From an uncultured Bacteroides sp. (GTDB lineage: Bacteria; Bacteroidota; Bacteroidia; Bacteroidales; Bacteroidaceae), in the NCBI GenBank assembly GCA_900551445.1, contig URWA01000002.1, positions 79,947 through 143,946 of the forward strand: DNA of 64,000 nucleotides, in the 5' to 3' direction. Shown in pieces: positions 51,820 to 59,993 of this stretch. Position 1 is the first letter of the stretch. Each line of letters begins with the position of its first letter. The notes under the pieces were generated by a model that did not search any database, was not told where the DNA came from, and was given only the letters and a program-made list of their open reading frames with translations. A program made the translations under genes and the position numbers.

Positions 51820-52773
51820 TCAGTGCAAGTATTTTTCCGTAAAAGCCTTTACCCGTTCCGTGTATTCGTCCGGGTACAGTTTGTAGGAATGGGCATGGTC
51901 CACACCCTCTGTAATCCACAGCTCCTTGGGAGCCGGTTTGGCCTCATAAAGCTTATACACCATCCACGTCGGTACAAAGTCATCGTTGTCACCGTGGATG
52001 AACAGCATCGGCTTCCGGCATTTCGCCACCTGCGACAAAGCCGATGCTTCCTGAAAATTCCATCCGTTCTGTAGCTGGCAGATCCAGCTGGCCGTGTAGA
52101 GCAACGGGAAAGGAGGCAAGCCGAACAATCCTTTCAGTTCCTTGCTGAACTGGTCCCACACGCTGGTGTAGCCACAGTCTTCCACGAAGCAAGTCACGTA
52201 GTCGGGCGTTGCATCCCCCGACAGCATCATGGTAGTGGCCGCCCCCATGGAGATGCCATGCACCACCGCCTGCAAGGAATCACCGAACAAAGCCGGTGCC
52301 ACGTCTATCCATTGCTTCACGTCCTTCCGGTCCAGCCACCCCATCTGGATGGCATCCCCTTCCGTCAGTCCCGCATAGCGCAAGTCCGGCAGCAAGATAT
52401 TACAGTCCAGCGAATGGTTGTAGAGATACCCGATGTGAAACATGCGGATGGCATTGTCCGTATAGCCGTGCACGATAATCGCCGTGCGGGCAGTAGGGCG
52501 GGAGGCGTGTGCATAAAACGCATGCATCCGGATGCCGTCGGGCGCGAGGATAAACGTATCCCGGAGCGCATGATGCTCCTCCAGACTGTCCAGCCATTGG
52601 ACAATCTGAGGATATTCCTTTCGCATGAAAGTTTCAGATTCCACCATGTTTTTCCCCCGGTTTTCCGGGCGGAGTGCAAAATCAATCAGGTAGAGACCTC
52701 CCCCGACGACGATTCCCACGACCAGCAGTATCACGATGCCTGCCGACCAGAGGATTTTCTTTTTTGTGGTCAT
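51820..52773 (-). CDS. Membrane-anchored alpha/beta hydrolase
   Basis: 317 residues: an N-terminal membrane anchor (about 8-30), then a serine hydrolase fold. The nucleophile is S175 in VVHGISMGAATT; the acid lies in FIHGDNDDFVP and the His in EGVDHAHSY. The oxyanion loop IIVHGYTDNA is clear. It resembles the YqiK/BEM46-like extracytoplasmic hydrolases; substrate unknown. It follows aroE by 24 bases and may be the last gene of the menG-aroE transcript. Confidence 0.85.
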   Translation of the reverse strand: MTTKKKILWSAGIVILLVVGIVVGGGLYLIDFALRPENRGKNMVESETFMRKEYPQIVQWLDSLEEHHALRDTFILAPDGIRMHAFYAHASRPTARTAIIVHGYTDNAIRMFHIGYLYNHSLDCNILLPDLRYAGLTEGDAIQMGWLDRKDVKQWIDVAPALFGDSLQAVVHGISMGAATTMMLSGDATPDYVTCFVEDCGYTSVWDQFSKELKGLFGLPPFPLLYTASWICQLQNGWNFQEASALSQVAKCRKPMLFIHGDNDDFVPTWMVYKLYEAKPAPKELWITEGVDHAHSYKLYPDEYTERVKAFTEKYLH

Positions 52774-52797
52774 TGAAAATGGATATTGAGTCCGTGG

Positions 52798-53541
52798 TTA
52801 GCTGTTCCAGATATCCCATGCCCCGAAAGCCTGCAACAAGAGCATTTCCAGCCCGTTTTTGACGATGGCTCCCTGGTCGCTTCCCTTCTTCATGAAAAGC
52901 GTGGTGTTCGGATTGTAGAGCAGGTCGTACAACAGATGCTGCGGAGTCAGCAGTTCGTAGGGAATATTTGGACACTCGTCAGCCTTCGGATACATGCCCA
53001 CCGGCGTACAGTTCACAATCACCTTGTAGTCCTGCATGATTTCGGGTGTAATTTCTTCGTACGTAATAACTTCATCATTGTGTTTGCTGCGCGATACGAA
53101 CAGCGTTTCCAGCCCCAGTTGTTTCAACCCCTGATGAATGGCTTTTGAAGCTCCGCCAGTACCCAGAATCAGCGCTTTTTTGTGGTAGGGTTCCAGCAAG
53201 GCCTCGATGGAACGGACAAACCCGATGATGTCGGAATTATAGCCAATCAGTTTGGGGCCCCCTTTGGTATGCTCTATTTTGATGACATTGACAGCCCCGA
53301 TTGCCTGCGCGTCTTTGTCCAGTTCGTCCAAATACGAAATCACTTTTTCCTTGTAAGGGATGGTCACATTCAGGCCCACCAGATTGGGGTTGGTCTTGAT
53401 GATTTGCGGAAATTCTTCAATGGTCGGAATCTCAAAGTTCACGTATTCCGCGTCAATATTTTCTGAATGGAATTTTTCATTGAAAAAGTTCTTGGAAAAA
53501 GAATGTCCAAGCGGATAACCGATTAAGCCAAATTTTTTCAT
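52798..53541 (-). CDS. aroE: Shikimate dehydrogenase
   Basis: NADPH-dependent reduction of dehydroshikimate in aromatic amino acid synthesis. N-terminal substrate motif GLIGYPLGHSFSK and NVTIPYKEKV (catalytic Lys) are present, and the cofactor loop is LGTGGASKAIHQGL. 247 residues from the ATG at 53541, slightly short but complete for Bacteroidetes. The start at 53550 falls inside its -7 element. Confidence 0.94.
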   Translation of the reverse strand: MKKFGLIGYPLGHSFSKNFFNEKFHSENIDAEYVNFEIPTIEEFPQIIKTNPNLVGLNVTIPYKEKVISYLDELDKDAQAIGAVNVIKIEHTKGGPKLIGYNSDIIGFVRSIEALLEPYHKKALILGTGGASKAIHQGLKQLGLETLFVSRSKHNDEVITYEEITPEIMQDYKVIVNCTPVGMYPKADECPNIPYELLTPQHLLYDLLYNPNTTLFMKKGSDQGAIVKNGLEMLLLQAFGAWDIWNS

Positions 53542-53547
53542 AAGGTT

Positions 53548-53555
53548 CAAAGATA
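53548..53555 (-). promoter_or_regulatory. Promoter -7 element of aroE
   Basis: Minus-strand TATCTTTG, perfect TAnnTTTG, 6 bases before the ATG at 53541; implies a nearly leaderless message. Confidence 0.45.
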
Positions 53556-53559
53556 TTAG

Positions 53560-54300
53560 TTATTTTGTCGCAAAATAGAGTGTACACGTACCCATGGTCA
53601 GTCGTTTGAACTTTACCTCACTGAAGCCGGCCTTCCGGATAATTTCCTGCATGACTTCTCCTTGGGGGAAAGCCTTGATTGATTCGGGCAGGTAAGTATA
53701 AGCGCTGCGGTCTTTCGAAAGCAGCCAGCCCATGGCCGGAATCACGAATTTGGAATAAAGTGCGTAACCCTGTTTCATGGGGAAATGTGCCGGTTCCGAC
53801 AGTTCCAGAATGACGAGATGTCCGCCGGGCACCAATACTCTGTACATCTCTTTCAGGCCCTTGTCCAGATGCTCGAAGTTGCGGATTCCGAATGCCACCG
53901 TGATGGCATCAAACCGGCTTTCGGGGAAGGACAGTGCCGTACAGTCTTCTTTCGCAAAAGAAATCTGTGGGTCGAGTCCCAGCTGTTTCACCTTCTCGCG
54001 TCCCACGTTCATCATGCCCTCCGAGATATCCGTACCAATCAGCTCGGCCGGTTGCAACATCTGGCAGGCCTGGATGGCGAAGTCGCCCGTGCCGGTAGCC
54101 ACGTCCATGATGTGCTGGGGATGATAAGGTTCCAGCAGGCGGATAGCCTTCCGTCGCCAGCTTTTGTCGATGCCCCATGACATCAGGTGGTTCAGGTTGT
54201 CGTATGCCGGTGCGATGTGGTCGAACATTTTTTCTACCTGGGCAGCCTTGCCCTCTTTTTCGTTGTATGGCTTGATATTTTCTTGTGGGTAATGAGACAT
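53560..54300 (-). CDS. menG: Demethylmenaquinone methyltransferase
   Basis: SAM-dependent C-methylation, the last step of menaquinone synthesis (UbiE/MenG). SAM motif I is VATGTGDFAI, and the UbiE signature VPGGHLVILELSEP is present. 246 residues from the ATG at 54300 (MSHYPQENIKPYNEKEGKAAQVEKMFD); the longer start at 54372 would run through the hairpin at 54335-54381. Menaquinone feeds the bd oxidase at the left edge of the window. Confidence 0.95.
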   Translation of the reverse strand: MSHYPQENIKPYNEKEGKAAQVEKMFDHIAPAYDNLNHLMSWGIDKSWRRKAIRLLEPYHPQHIMDVATGTGDFAIQACQMLQPAELIGTDISEGMMNVGREKVKQLGLDPQISFAKEDCTALSFPESRFDAITVAFGIRNFEHLDKGLKEMYRVLVPGGHLVILELSEPAHFPMKQGYALYSKFVIPAMGWLLSKDRSAYTYLPESIKAFPQGEVMQEIIRKAGFSEVKFKRLTMGTCTLYFATK

Positions 54301-54334
54301 GCGTGGAAAGTTAAGATGGGACAATGTGATGGTG

Positions 54335-54381
54335 AATCTCCCTCTGCGAATGAAAGCCGTTTCATTCCGCAAAGGGAGATT
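54335..54381. other. Strong hairpin without T run between purC and menG
   Basis: AATCTCCCTCTGCG-AATGAAA (54335-54355) pairs with TTTCATTCCGCAAAGGGAGATT (about 54360-54381), about 19 of 21 pairs, loop GCCG. No T run follows on the minus strand, so it is not a standard terminator. It sits in the leader of menG. Confidence 0.8.
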
Positions 54382-54400
54382 AGGGTCAGATGCTTTTAAA

Positions 54401-55348
54401 TTAAAGCAACAAATAGTCAGTTACGTTCTTTTCGATACGTTTGGCCAGGTTGTCTGTGTCACCTTTTACGAAGCTTTCGCCCGTGATGTGCTCAAACAAC
54501 TCGATGTAGCGGTCGCTGATAGATTCCACGATGGCCGGAGTCATTTCAGGCACCTGCTGTCCTTCCTTGCCCTGGAAGCCGTTGGCCATCAGCCATTCGC
54601 GAACGAATTCCTTTGAAAGCTGCTTCTGCGGTTCTTCCTTTTCGAAGCGTTCCTGATAACCTTCTGAGTAGAAGTAACGGCTGGAGTCCGGTGTATGGAT
54701 TTCGTCCATCAGGTAAATCTGGCCGTTGTGCTTTCCGAATTCATATTTCGTGTCTACCAGAATCAGGCCACGTTCAGCCGCCATCTGCGTACCGCGTTCG
54801 AACAAAGCCAGTGTATATTTCTCTAGGATGGCATATTCTTCCGGAGTAGCCAACCCTCTGGCCAGGATTTCTTCTTTGGAGATATCTTCGTCGTGCATAC
54901 CCATTTCGGCCTTGGTGGTCGGAGTGATAATCGGATGAGGGAACTTCTCGTTTTCTCTCATGCCTTCCGGCAGACGCACACCGCAGATTTCACGCACGCC
55001 GCTCTTGTAGGCACGCCATGCGCTTCCGCAAAGGTAGCCACGTACAATCATTTCTACAGGGAATCCCTGGCACATCACGCCCACGGTAACCATCGGGTCG
55101 GGAGTAGCCAGTTTCCAGTTCGGGCAGATGTCTGTGGTAGCGTCCAGGAATTTAGCCGCAATCTGGTTCAGCATCTGTCCTTTATAAGGGATACCTTCCG
55201 GCAGCACGACATCGAATGCCGAGATACGGTCGGTAGCAACCATTACTAACTTTTCATCGTTGATGTTGTACACATCACGTACTTTTCCGTGATACACACT
55301 TTTCTGTCCAGGAAAGTGGAAGTCTGTTTTTGTTAATGCTTTGCTCAT
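54401..55348 (-). CDS. purC: Phosphoribosylaminoimidazole-succinocarboxamide synthase
   Basis: SAICAR synthase of purine synthesis. The start HGKVRDVYNINDEKLVMVATDRISAFDVVLPEGIPYKG and IVRGYLCGSAWRAYK are characteristic. At 315 residues it is the longer, yeast-like form common in Bacteroidetes rather than the 240-residue E. coli type. It follows phoH by 39 bases. Confidence 0.95.
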   Translation of the reverse strand: MSKALTKTDFHFPGQKSVYHGKVRDVYNINDEKLVMVATDRISAFDVVLPEGIPYKGQMLNQIAAKFLDATTDICPNWKLATPDPMVTVGVMCQGFPVEMIVRGYLCGSAWRAYKSGVREICGVRLPEGMRENEKFPHPIITPTTKAEMGMHDEDISKEEILARGLATPEEYAILEKYTLALFERGTQMAAERGLILVDTKYEFGKHNGQIYLMDEIHTPDSSRYFYSEGYQERFEKEEPQKQLSKEFVREWLMANGFQGKEGQQVPEMTPAIVESISDRYIELFEHITGESFVKGDTDNLAKRIEKNVTDYLLL

Positions 55349-55387
55349 TGTCTTGTTATGTTTAGTAATGAATAGGATTCGTTATGT

Positions 55388-56386
55388 TCATGCCTGTGGA
55401 GTCTTTTCGGCTTCTCTGGCAGCGCGCAGTTGTTTTCTTTCCGCTTTCTCTTTTTCCTCGAATTTCTCGTAGGCTTCCACGATGCGGGTCACCAGCTTGT
55501 GGCGGACAATGTCTTTCTTGTTCAGTTCGATGAAGCTGATGCCTTTCACGTCTTTCAGGATTTTCATGGCCTGCACGAGTCCCGAAGTCTGCGAGGCGGG
55601 AAGGTCAATCTGCGTCATGTCGCCCGTCACAATCATCTTGGTGTTCATGCCCATTCGGGTGAGAAACATTTTGATTTGCTGGGTGGTGGTGTTCTGCGCT
55701 TCGTCCAGGATGACCACCGCGTCGTTCAGCGTACGTCCGCGCATGAAGGCCAGCGGTGCAATCTGGATGACGTTCAGTTCCATGTATTCCTTCAGCTTGG
55801 CCGCCGGAATCATGTCCTGAAGCGCATCATACAGCGGTTGCAGGTAAGGGTCAATCTTGTCCTTCATGTCGCCGGGCAGGAATCCCAGTTTCTCGCCCGC
55901 TTCCACGGCCGGACGGCTGAGGATGATTTTCTTGATTTCCTTGTTCTTCAGGGCCCGTACTGCCAGGGCGATGGCCGTGTAGGTCTTTCCTGAACCCGCC
56001 GGACCGATGGCAAAAATCATGTCATTCTTTTCGAATTCGCGCACCAGCTTCAGCTGGTTTTCACTTCTCGGAGTAATCGGCTTGCCCGTCACACTGAACA
56101 CGATGGCATCGCCCGTCTTTTCAATTTTCGGGGCATTGCCCTTCACGATGTCCAGAATCACTTCTTCGTTGAGCGAGTTGTACTGCACGCAGTGTTTCTC
56201 CAGCGCCAGGACGGCCTCTTCGAAAGCGCACATTTCCTCCTCGTCTCCCATGATTTTGATGACGTTTCCGCGCGCCACAATCCGCAGCTTGGGAAACAGG
56301 GCCTTGATCATCTGCATGTTGGCATTATTCACGCCATAGAAAATCACTGGGTCAATATCTTCGAGTACGATATGTTTCTCTATCAT
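55388..56386 (-). CDS. PhoH family ATPase
   Basis: 332 residues. Single-stranded-nucleic-acid-type N-terminal part, then the PhoH P-loop domain: Walker A FAIGPAGSGKTYTAIALAV and Walker B AVVILDEAQNTTTQQ. Likely linked to RNA metabolism (YbeZ type). The C-terminal 40 residues form a charged Lys/Glu/Arg helix. It is read from a -7 element at 56423-56430 and is followed by purC. Confidence 0.92.
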   Translation of the reverse strand: MIEKHIVLEDIDPVIFYGVNNANMQMIKALFPKLRIVARGNVIKIMGDEEEMCAFEEAVLALEKHCVQYNSLNEEVILDIVKGNAPKIEKTGDAIVFSVTGKPITPRSENQLKLVREFEKNDMIFAIGPAGSGKTYTAIALAVRALKNKEIKKIILSRPAVEAGEKLGFLPGDMKDKIDPYLQPLYDALQDMIPAAKLKEYMELNVIQIAPLAFMRGRTLNDAVVILDEAQNTTTQQIKMFLTRMGMNTKMIVTGDMTQIDLPASQTSGLVQAMKILKDVKGISFIELNKKDIVRHKLVTRIVEAYEKFEEKEKAERKQLRAAREAEKTPQA

Positions 56387-56422
56387 TGAGTTTCTTCAGA
56401 TTCGCTTGTATTTTATTTTTTG

Positions 56423-56430
56423 CAAAAATA
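56423..56430 (-). promoter_or_regulatory. Promoter -7 element of phoH
   Basis: Minus-strand TATTTTTG, perfect TAnnTTTG, 37 bases before the ATG at 56386. Confidence 0.55.
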
Positions 56431-56475
56431 ATCATAACTTTTGATTGTAGAACGAGAAAGCAGAAGAAAATCTGC

Positions 56476-58125
56476 TTACTTCAGTTCTTTCATTTTGTAG
56501 CGTTCGCCGGTCGATTTCACCAGTTCCTGCAAGAATTCCTTGCTGTATCCCGGGCGGTCCAGCGGAGCCGTGTTGCCGGTAGCCGGGCGTTGCAACTGTC
56601 CGTTCTGCATGCGTTTCACGGCACCGTCGTTGTAGCGTACGATGAGGAATTCGCCCAGTTTCTTCCAGCTGTCTACGGCAGTCTGTGCCGTCATCTGCGT
56701 GTAATTGGTCAGGAATTCCTTGGCTTTGGCCGGGTCTTGCTGATACAGTTTCAGGGCCGTGCTTTCAATACCTTCCTGTGCCTGTGCATAAGTATCTTCC
56801 AGGCTGTTCTGCACGGTGCGCATGTCTTCCACCATCAGGTTGTAGCGCGGACGGATCATGTCGGCCACCCAGTTGTAAATCCAGAAAGCGGAATCCCATG
56901 AGAAGGTCACGCAGTCACCGTGTCCCTGCTGGTAAGGATAAGGCACCTTGTCCGTGTTGCAGTACACCGGAGTGAAGACCGTCATGTTGGCGTCGTCCAG
57001 ACCGAACCAGAGCACACCGCCGATGGCGTCGGGCAGGTTGGAACGCATCTGTGAAACGAACACGAAACCGCTCTGCTGGGTAGAGATGGGGCGTTCGTTG
57101 AAATATTCCTGTCCGTCCACCTTGAAGGTCAGCGGCGACAGGCGGTAAGGCATTTCGAAACAGCCGGCACCCATGTCCTTGGTGATGTCGAGCGGAGTAC
57201 CTTCGTAGTGGTCACGCATGGCATGCTGGATGTCGCGTACCGAAATCTTCTGGTCCGGTTTTACGTAAAGCGGCATCGGCTCCTTGCTCTCGCCCTGGAT
57301 ATAAGAAAGGTAAGACTGTCCGGTCGCCTTGCTGAACATGTTGTAGAAGCTCCACACACGCGCCTCGCAGAAACGCAGGCCGCTGAAATCGAGCGGGCAG
57401 TAGGCATCAGCAAAGCTGAAGTCCTTGTTGTTGCCGCTGAAATAGCCTTTTTCGCGGGCAAAGGAAATCACGTCGGGTGCATACAGGCAGTTCTCCTTGT
57501 CGTTCATGTCGAACTTGTGGATGCGGCTCTGGTTGGCATGAGCGGCAATGCAGTCGTCCGGAATACGGACAGCCACCCATACAGCCCCTTTCACGCCCGG
57601 TCCTTTTCCAATCATCTCCATGATCCAGGCTTCGTTCGGGTCGGCAATCGAGAACGATTCACCGCTGCTGTAGTAACCGTATTCTTTCACCAGGTCGGTC
57701 ATGATTTTGATGGCTTCCTTGGCCGTGCGCGAACGTTGCAGGGCCACGTAAATCAGGCTTCCGTAGTCCATGATGCCAGTGCTGTCCACCAGTTCCGGAC
57801 GTCCGCCGAAAGTGGTTTCCCCGATGGTCACCTGAAACTCGTTCGTGTTGCCGATGACGTTGTAGGTCTGTTTGGCTTCCTTGATTTTGCCCAGGTATTT
57901 GCCCGAATCCCAGTCGTAGATGTCGCGCATCTCGCCCGGTGCATGCTGGGCAGCCGGGTAGTGGCACAGGTAGCCGAACATGCCGTAAGAGTCGGCCGAG
58001 TAAGAGACGATGACGGAACCGTCGGCCGAAGCCTTCTTTCCGACAATGAAGTTGGTACATGCCCATCCGTTGGCAATACATGCTGTCAGCAGAAAGACAG
58101 CCAGCATTATTTTTTTCATTTTCAT
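56476..58125 (-). CDS. C69 family dipeptidase
   Basis: 549-residue N-terminal-nucleophile hydrolase. A signal-like leader (residues 1-22) ends at GWAC; C23 in ACTNFIVGKKASADGS is the expected nucleophile exposed by cleavage. Conserved segments GKGPGVKGAVWVAVRIPDDCIAAHANQ-type and the C-terminal TDLV region fit the family. Exported dipeptidase, useful in a peptide-fermenting gut anaerobe. It follows the M23 peptidase gene by 37 bases. Confidence 0.9.
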   Translation of the reverse strand: MKMKKIMLAVFLLTACIANGWACTNFIVGKKASADGSVIVSYSADSYGMFGYLCHYPAAQHAPGEMRDIYDWDSGKYLGKIKEAKQTYNVIGNTNEFQVTIGETTFGGRPELVDSTGIMDYGSLIYVALQRSRTAKEAIKIMTDLVKEYGYYSSGESFSIADPNEAWIMEMIGKGPGVKGAVWVAVRIPDDCIAAHANQSRIHKFDMNDKENCLYAPDVISFAREKGYFSGNNKDFSFADAYCPLDFSGLRFCEARVWSFYNMFSKATGQSYLSYIQGESKEPMPLYVKPDQKISVRDIQHAMRDHYEGTPLDITKDMGAGCFEMPYRLSPLTFKVDGQEYFNERPISTQQSGFVFVSQMRSNLPDAIGGVLWFGLDDANMTVFTPVYCNTDKVPYPYQQGHGDCVTFSWDSAFWIYNWVADMIRPRYNLMVEDMRTVQNSLEDTYAQAQEGIESTALKLYQQDPAKAKEFLTNYTQMTAQTAVDSWKKLGEFLIVRYNDGAVKRMQNGQLQRPATGNTAPLDRPGYSKEFLQELVKSTGERYKMKELK

Positions 58126-58162
58126 GTAGGTAGGTTGTTTATGATTTGAGTTATTGATTCTT

Positions 58163-59824
58163 TCAGAACTTGTATTCCTTGCGGGCCGTGTTTCCGCATT
58201 GGTCGGTCACGGTCACCTCGGCCTTGTGGGGAACTCCCTTTTTCACCTTTTCCGGGTCTTGTATCACCAGGATACCTTTCTTCAGGCCGAAGAGGACAAA
58301 CTTCCCGTCAATGTACACCTTGTAGGTGCCGATACCCGATTCGGCGTCGCTGATGCGGAACCGGATTTGCCGGTTGCTGCGCCATCCGCCCTGTCCGACG
58401 GGAGTGATTTTCGGCGCCACGGTATCCACGTCGACAGAGAAGGTGCCGAGGGAACGTATCCGGGTCTTGACCCATCCGTTCTCGTATTTCCCGCCCATGG
58501 AACTCCGCCATTTGCCGGCCTTCTGCACGATGTAGTATTTCGTGGTGTCGGCCACCGGCTTGTGGCGCAGGCCGATGGACAAGTCGCAGTAGCTGTGGAT
58601 AGGCGTCCGTCCGGCATCCAGCACATAGTCGAAGGCGATGTGCGAGCTGTCCCCCTTGACGCGGGTGTGGAGCGGCACGTTGTCATATACGTAGTAGCGG
58701 GGCACCACCAGTTCCATGCCCGGTTGCTGGATGATGTTGGTCCGGTTCCAGTAAAGCATCTCGTCAGCCTCCGGCTTGTAGGCGGGAATGTCCTGCCGTT
58801 TGCCCTTTATGGTAAATGCATACGTTCTGCGGTTGCCGAAATTGTCTTCCAGCACGTAGCGGAAATGATAGTCCCGTTCCTCGTTGATGTTTACAGCACC
58901 CCGGTTCTCATCCGTGCGGAGCAGCCGGAGCCGGTTGCCGGGCAACTTATAGGAACGCATAATCAGCCGCCGCGTGCGGGTCAGCTCGTCGTAGTCCGTA
59001 AACCCGTTGATCATGCGGTTCTCGTCGGGCAGCACCCGGTCGGTCGTGCTGTTGAACACTTGTACCGAGTCCACATAAAGCGTGACCGAGTGTACGCCGT
59101 AGAAGTTCGAGGTGCCGTCCATGTAATCCTTGGCGCTGATGCCCGTGTAGATTTTCCCCCACGCGTGGATGGGCTGTCTCAGGGCATTCACGTTGAGCAG
59201 TTTCTTTTGCGTGCTGCCGTTCACCACGCCCTCTCCCTGAATCGGATAAATGCCGATGAGGCTGGCCACGGGCGCCTTGCTGTCTTTCAGGAAACGCTTG
59301 AAATAAGGCATGGGGTCAATGTATTCTCCCGTTTCCGTCTGCCGCAGCTCCAGGTGCAGGTGAGGTCCAGCCGAAGCCCCCTCGTTGCCGCTCAGGGCAA
59401 TGATATCCCCCTTCTTCACCGGGAACTGTCCGGGTTGGAATTTCAGGTCGCAGGTAAACGTTTCGTGCGCATACTGGTACTGGCGCACGTAAGCCTGTAT
59501 GTTCTTGGCAAATGACACCACGTGTCCGTACACCGAAGTCAGTCCGTTGGGATGGGTGATGTAGAGAGCCTGTCCGTATCCTCCGTGCAATACCGCCACA
59601 CGCGATACATAGCCGTCGGCAATGCAATAAATGGGTTTGCCGGTTACCCCTTGTGTCTTGATGTCCAGTCCGTTGTGGAAATGATTGGGGCGCAGCTCGC
59701 CAAAGTTGGCGCTGAGCAGAATCGGGAAGTCGAACGGAGAACGGAAGTAGTTGTCGGTGACATTCTGGGCCTGTCCGGAGAGTACCCCCGTCAAGGCCAG
59801 TGCCAGTATCATTTTCTGTCTCAT
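58163..59824 (-). CDS. M23 family metallopeptidase
   Basis: 553-residue secreted endopeptidase, probably acting on peptidoglycan. Signal peptide residues 1-19 (LSGQAQ). The lysostaphin-like domain is near the N-terminus (about 45-180), with zinc ligands in HFHNGLDI and GPHLHLEL, both intact. The long C-terminal part (200-553) is beta-rich with no domain I can name, ending DQCGNTARKEYKF like an Ig-type fold. Its promoter is divergent from the pgm gene. Confidence 0.9.
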   Translation of the reverse strand: MRQKMILALALTGVLSGQAQNVTDNYFRSPFDFPILLSANFGELRPNHFHNGLDIKTQGVTGKPIYCIADGYVSRVAVLHGGYGQALYITHPNGLTSVYGHVVSFAKNIQAYVRQYQYAHETFTCDLKFQPGQFPVKKGDIIALSGNEGASAGPHLHLELRQTETGEYIDPMPYFKRFLKDSKAPVASLIGIYPIQGEGVVNGSTQKKLLNVNALRQPIHAWGKIYTGISAKDYMDGTSNFYGVHSVTLYVDSVQVFNSTTDRVLPDENRMINGFTDYDELTRTRRLIMRSYKLPGNRLRLLRTDENRGAVNINEERDYHFRYVLEDNFGNRRTYAFTIKGKRQDIPAYKPEADEMLYWNRTNIIQQPGMELVVPRYYVYDNVPLHTRVKGDSSHIAFDYVLDAGRTPIHSYCDLSIGLRHKPVADTTKYYIVQKAGKWRSSMGGKYENGWVKTRIRSLGTFSVDVDTVAPKITPVGQGGWRSNRQIRFRISDAESGIGTYKVYIDGKFVLFGLKKGILVIQDPEKVKKGVPHKAEVTVTDQCGNTARKEYKF

Positions 59825-59848
59825 TTTTTCGTATTTGTTAAGCGGTTA

Positions 59849-59856
59849 CAAAGATA
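59849..59856 (-). promoter_or_regulatory. Promoter -7 element of the M23 peptidase gene
   Basis: Minus-strand TATCTTTG, perfect TAnnTTTG, 25 bases before the ATG at 59824. Confidence 0.6.
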
Positions 59857-59940
59857 TTAAGAAATCCCGAAGCTGCAATCTTTTTGGAATGACTCTAAAA
59901 AATACGTCGTTTTTTATTAGGATAATTTATCCGAATGGTC

Positions 59941-59948
59941 TATTTTTG
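59941..59948 (+). promoter_or_regulatory. Promoter -7 element of the phosphohexomutase gene
   Basis: TATTTTTG, perfect TAnnTTTG, 45 bases before the ATG at 59994. Confidence 0.6.
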
Positions 59949-59993
59949 TCAGTGTATTGATATGCAATTTATTATTTATAAAACAGTATAATC

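Noticed and set aside
51763..51822. Stop-codon readthrough of the alpha/beta hydrolase gene
   Set aside because: After the TGA the frame stays open for 19 codons, but a run of that length is expected often by chance and there is no readthrough context.
58154..59515. 453-codon plus-strand ORF opposite the M23 peptidase
   Set aside because: Antisense shadow created by the high GC of this gene.
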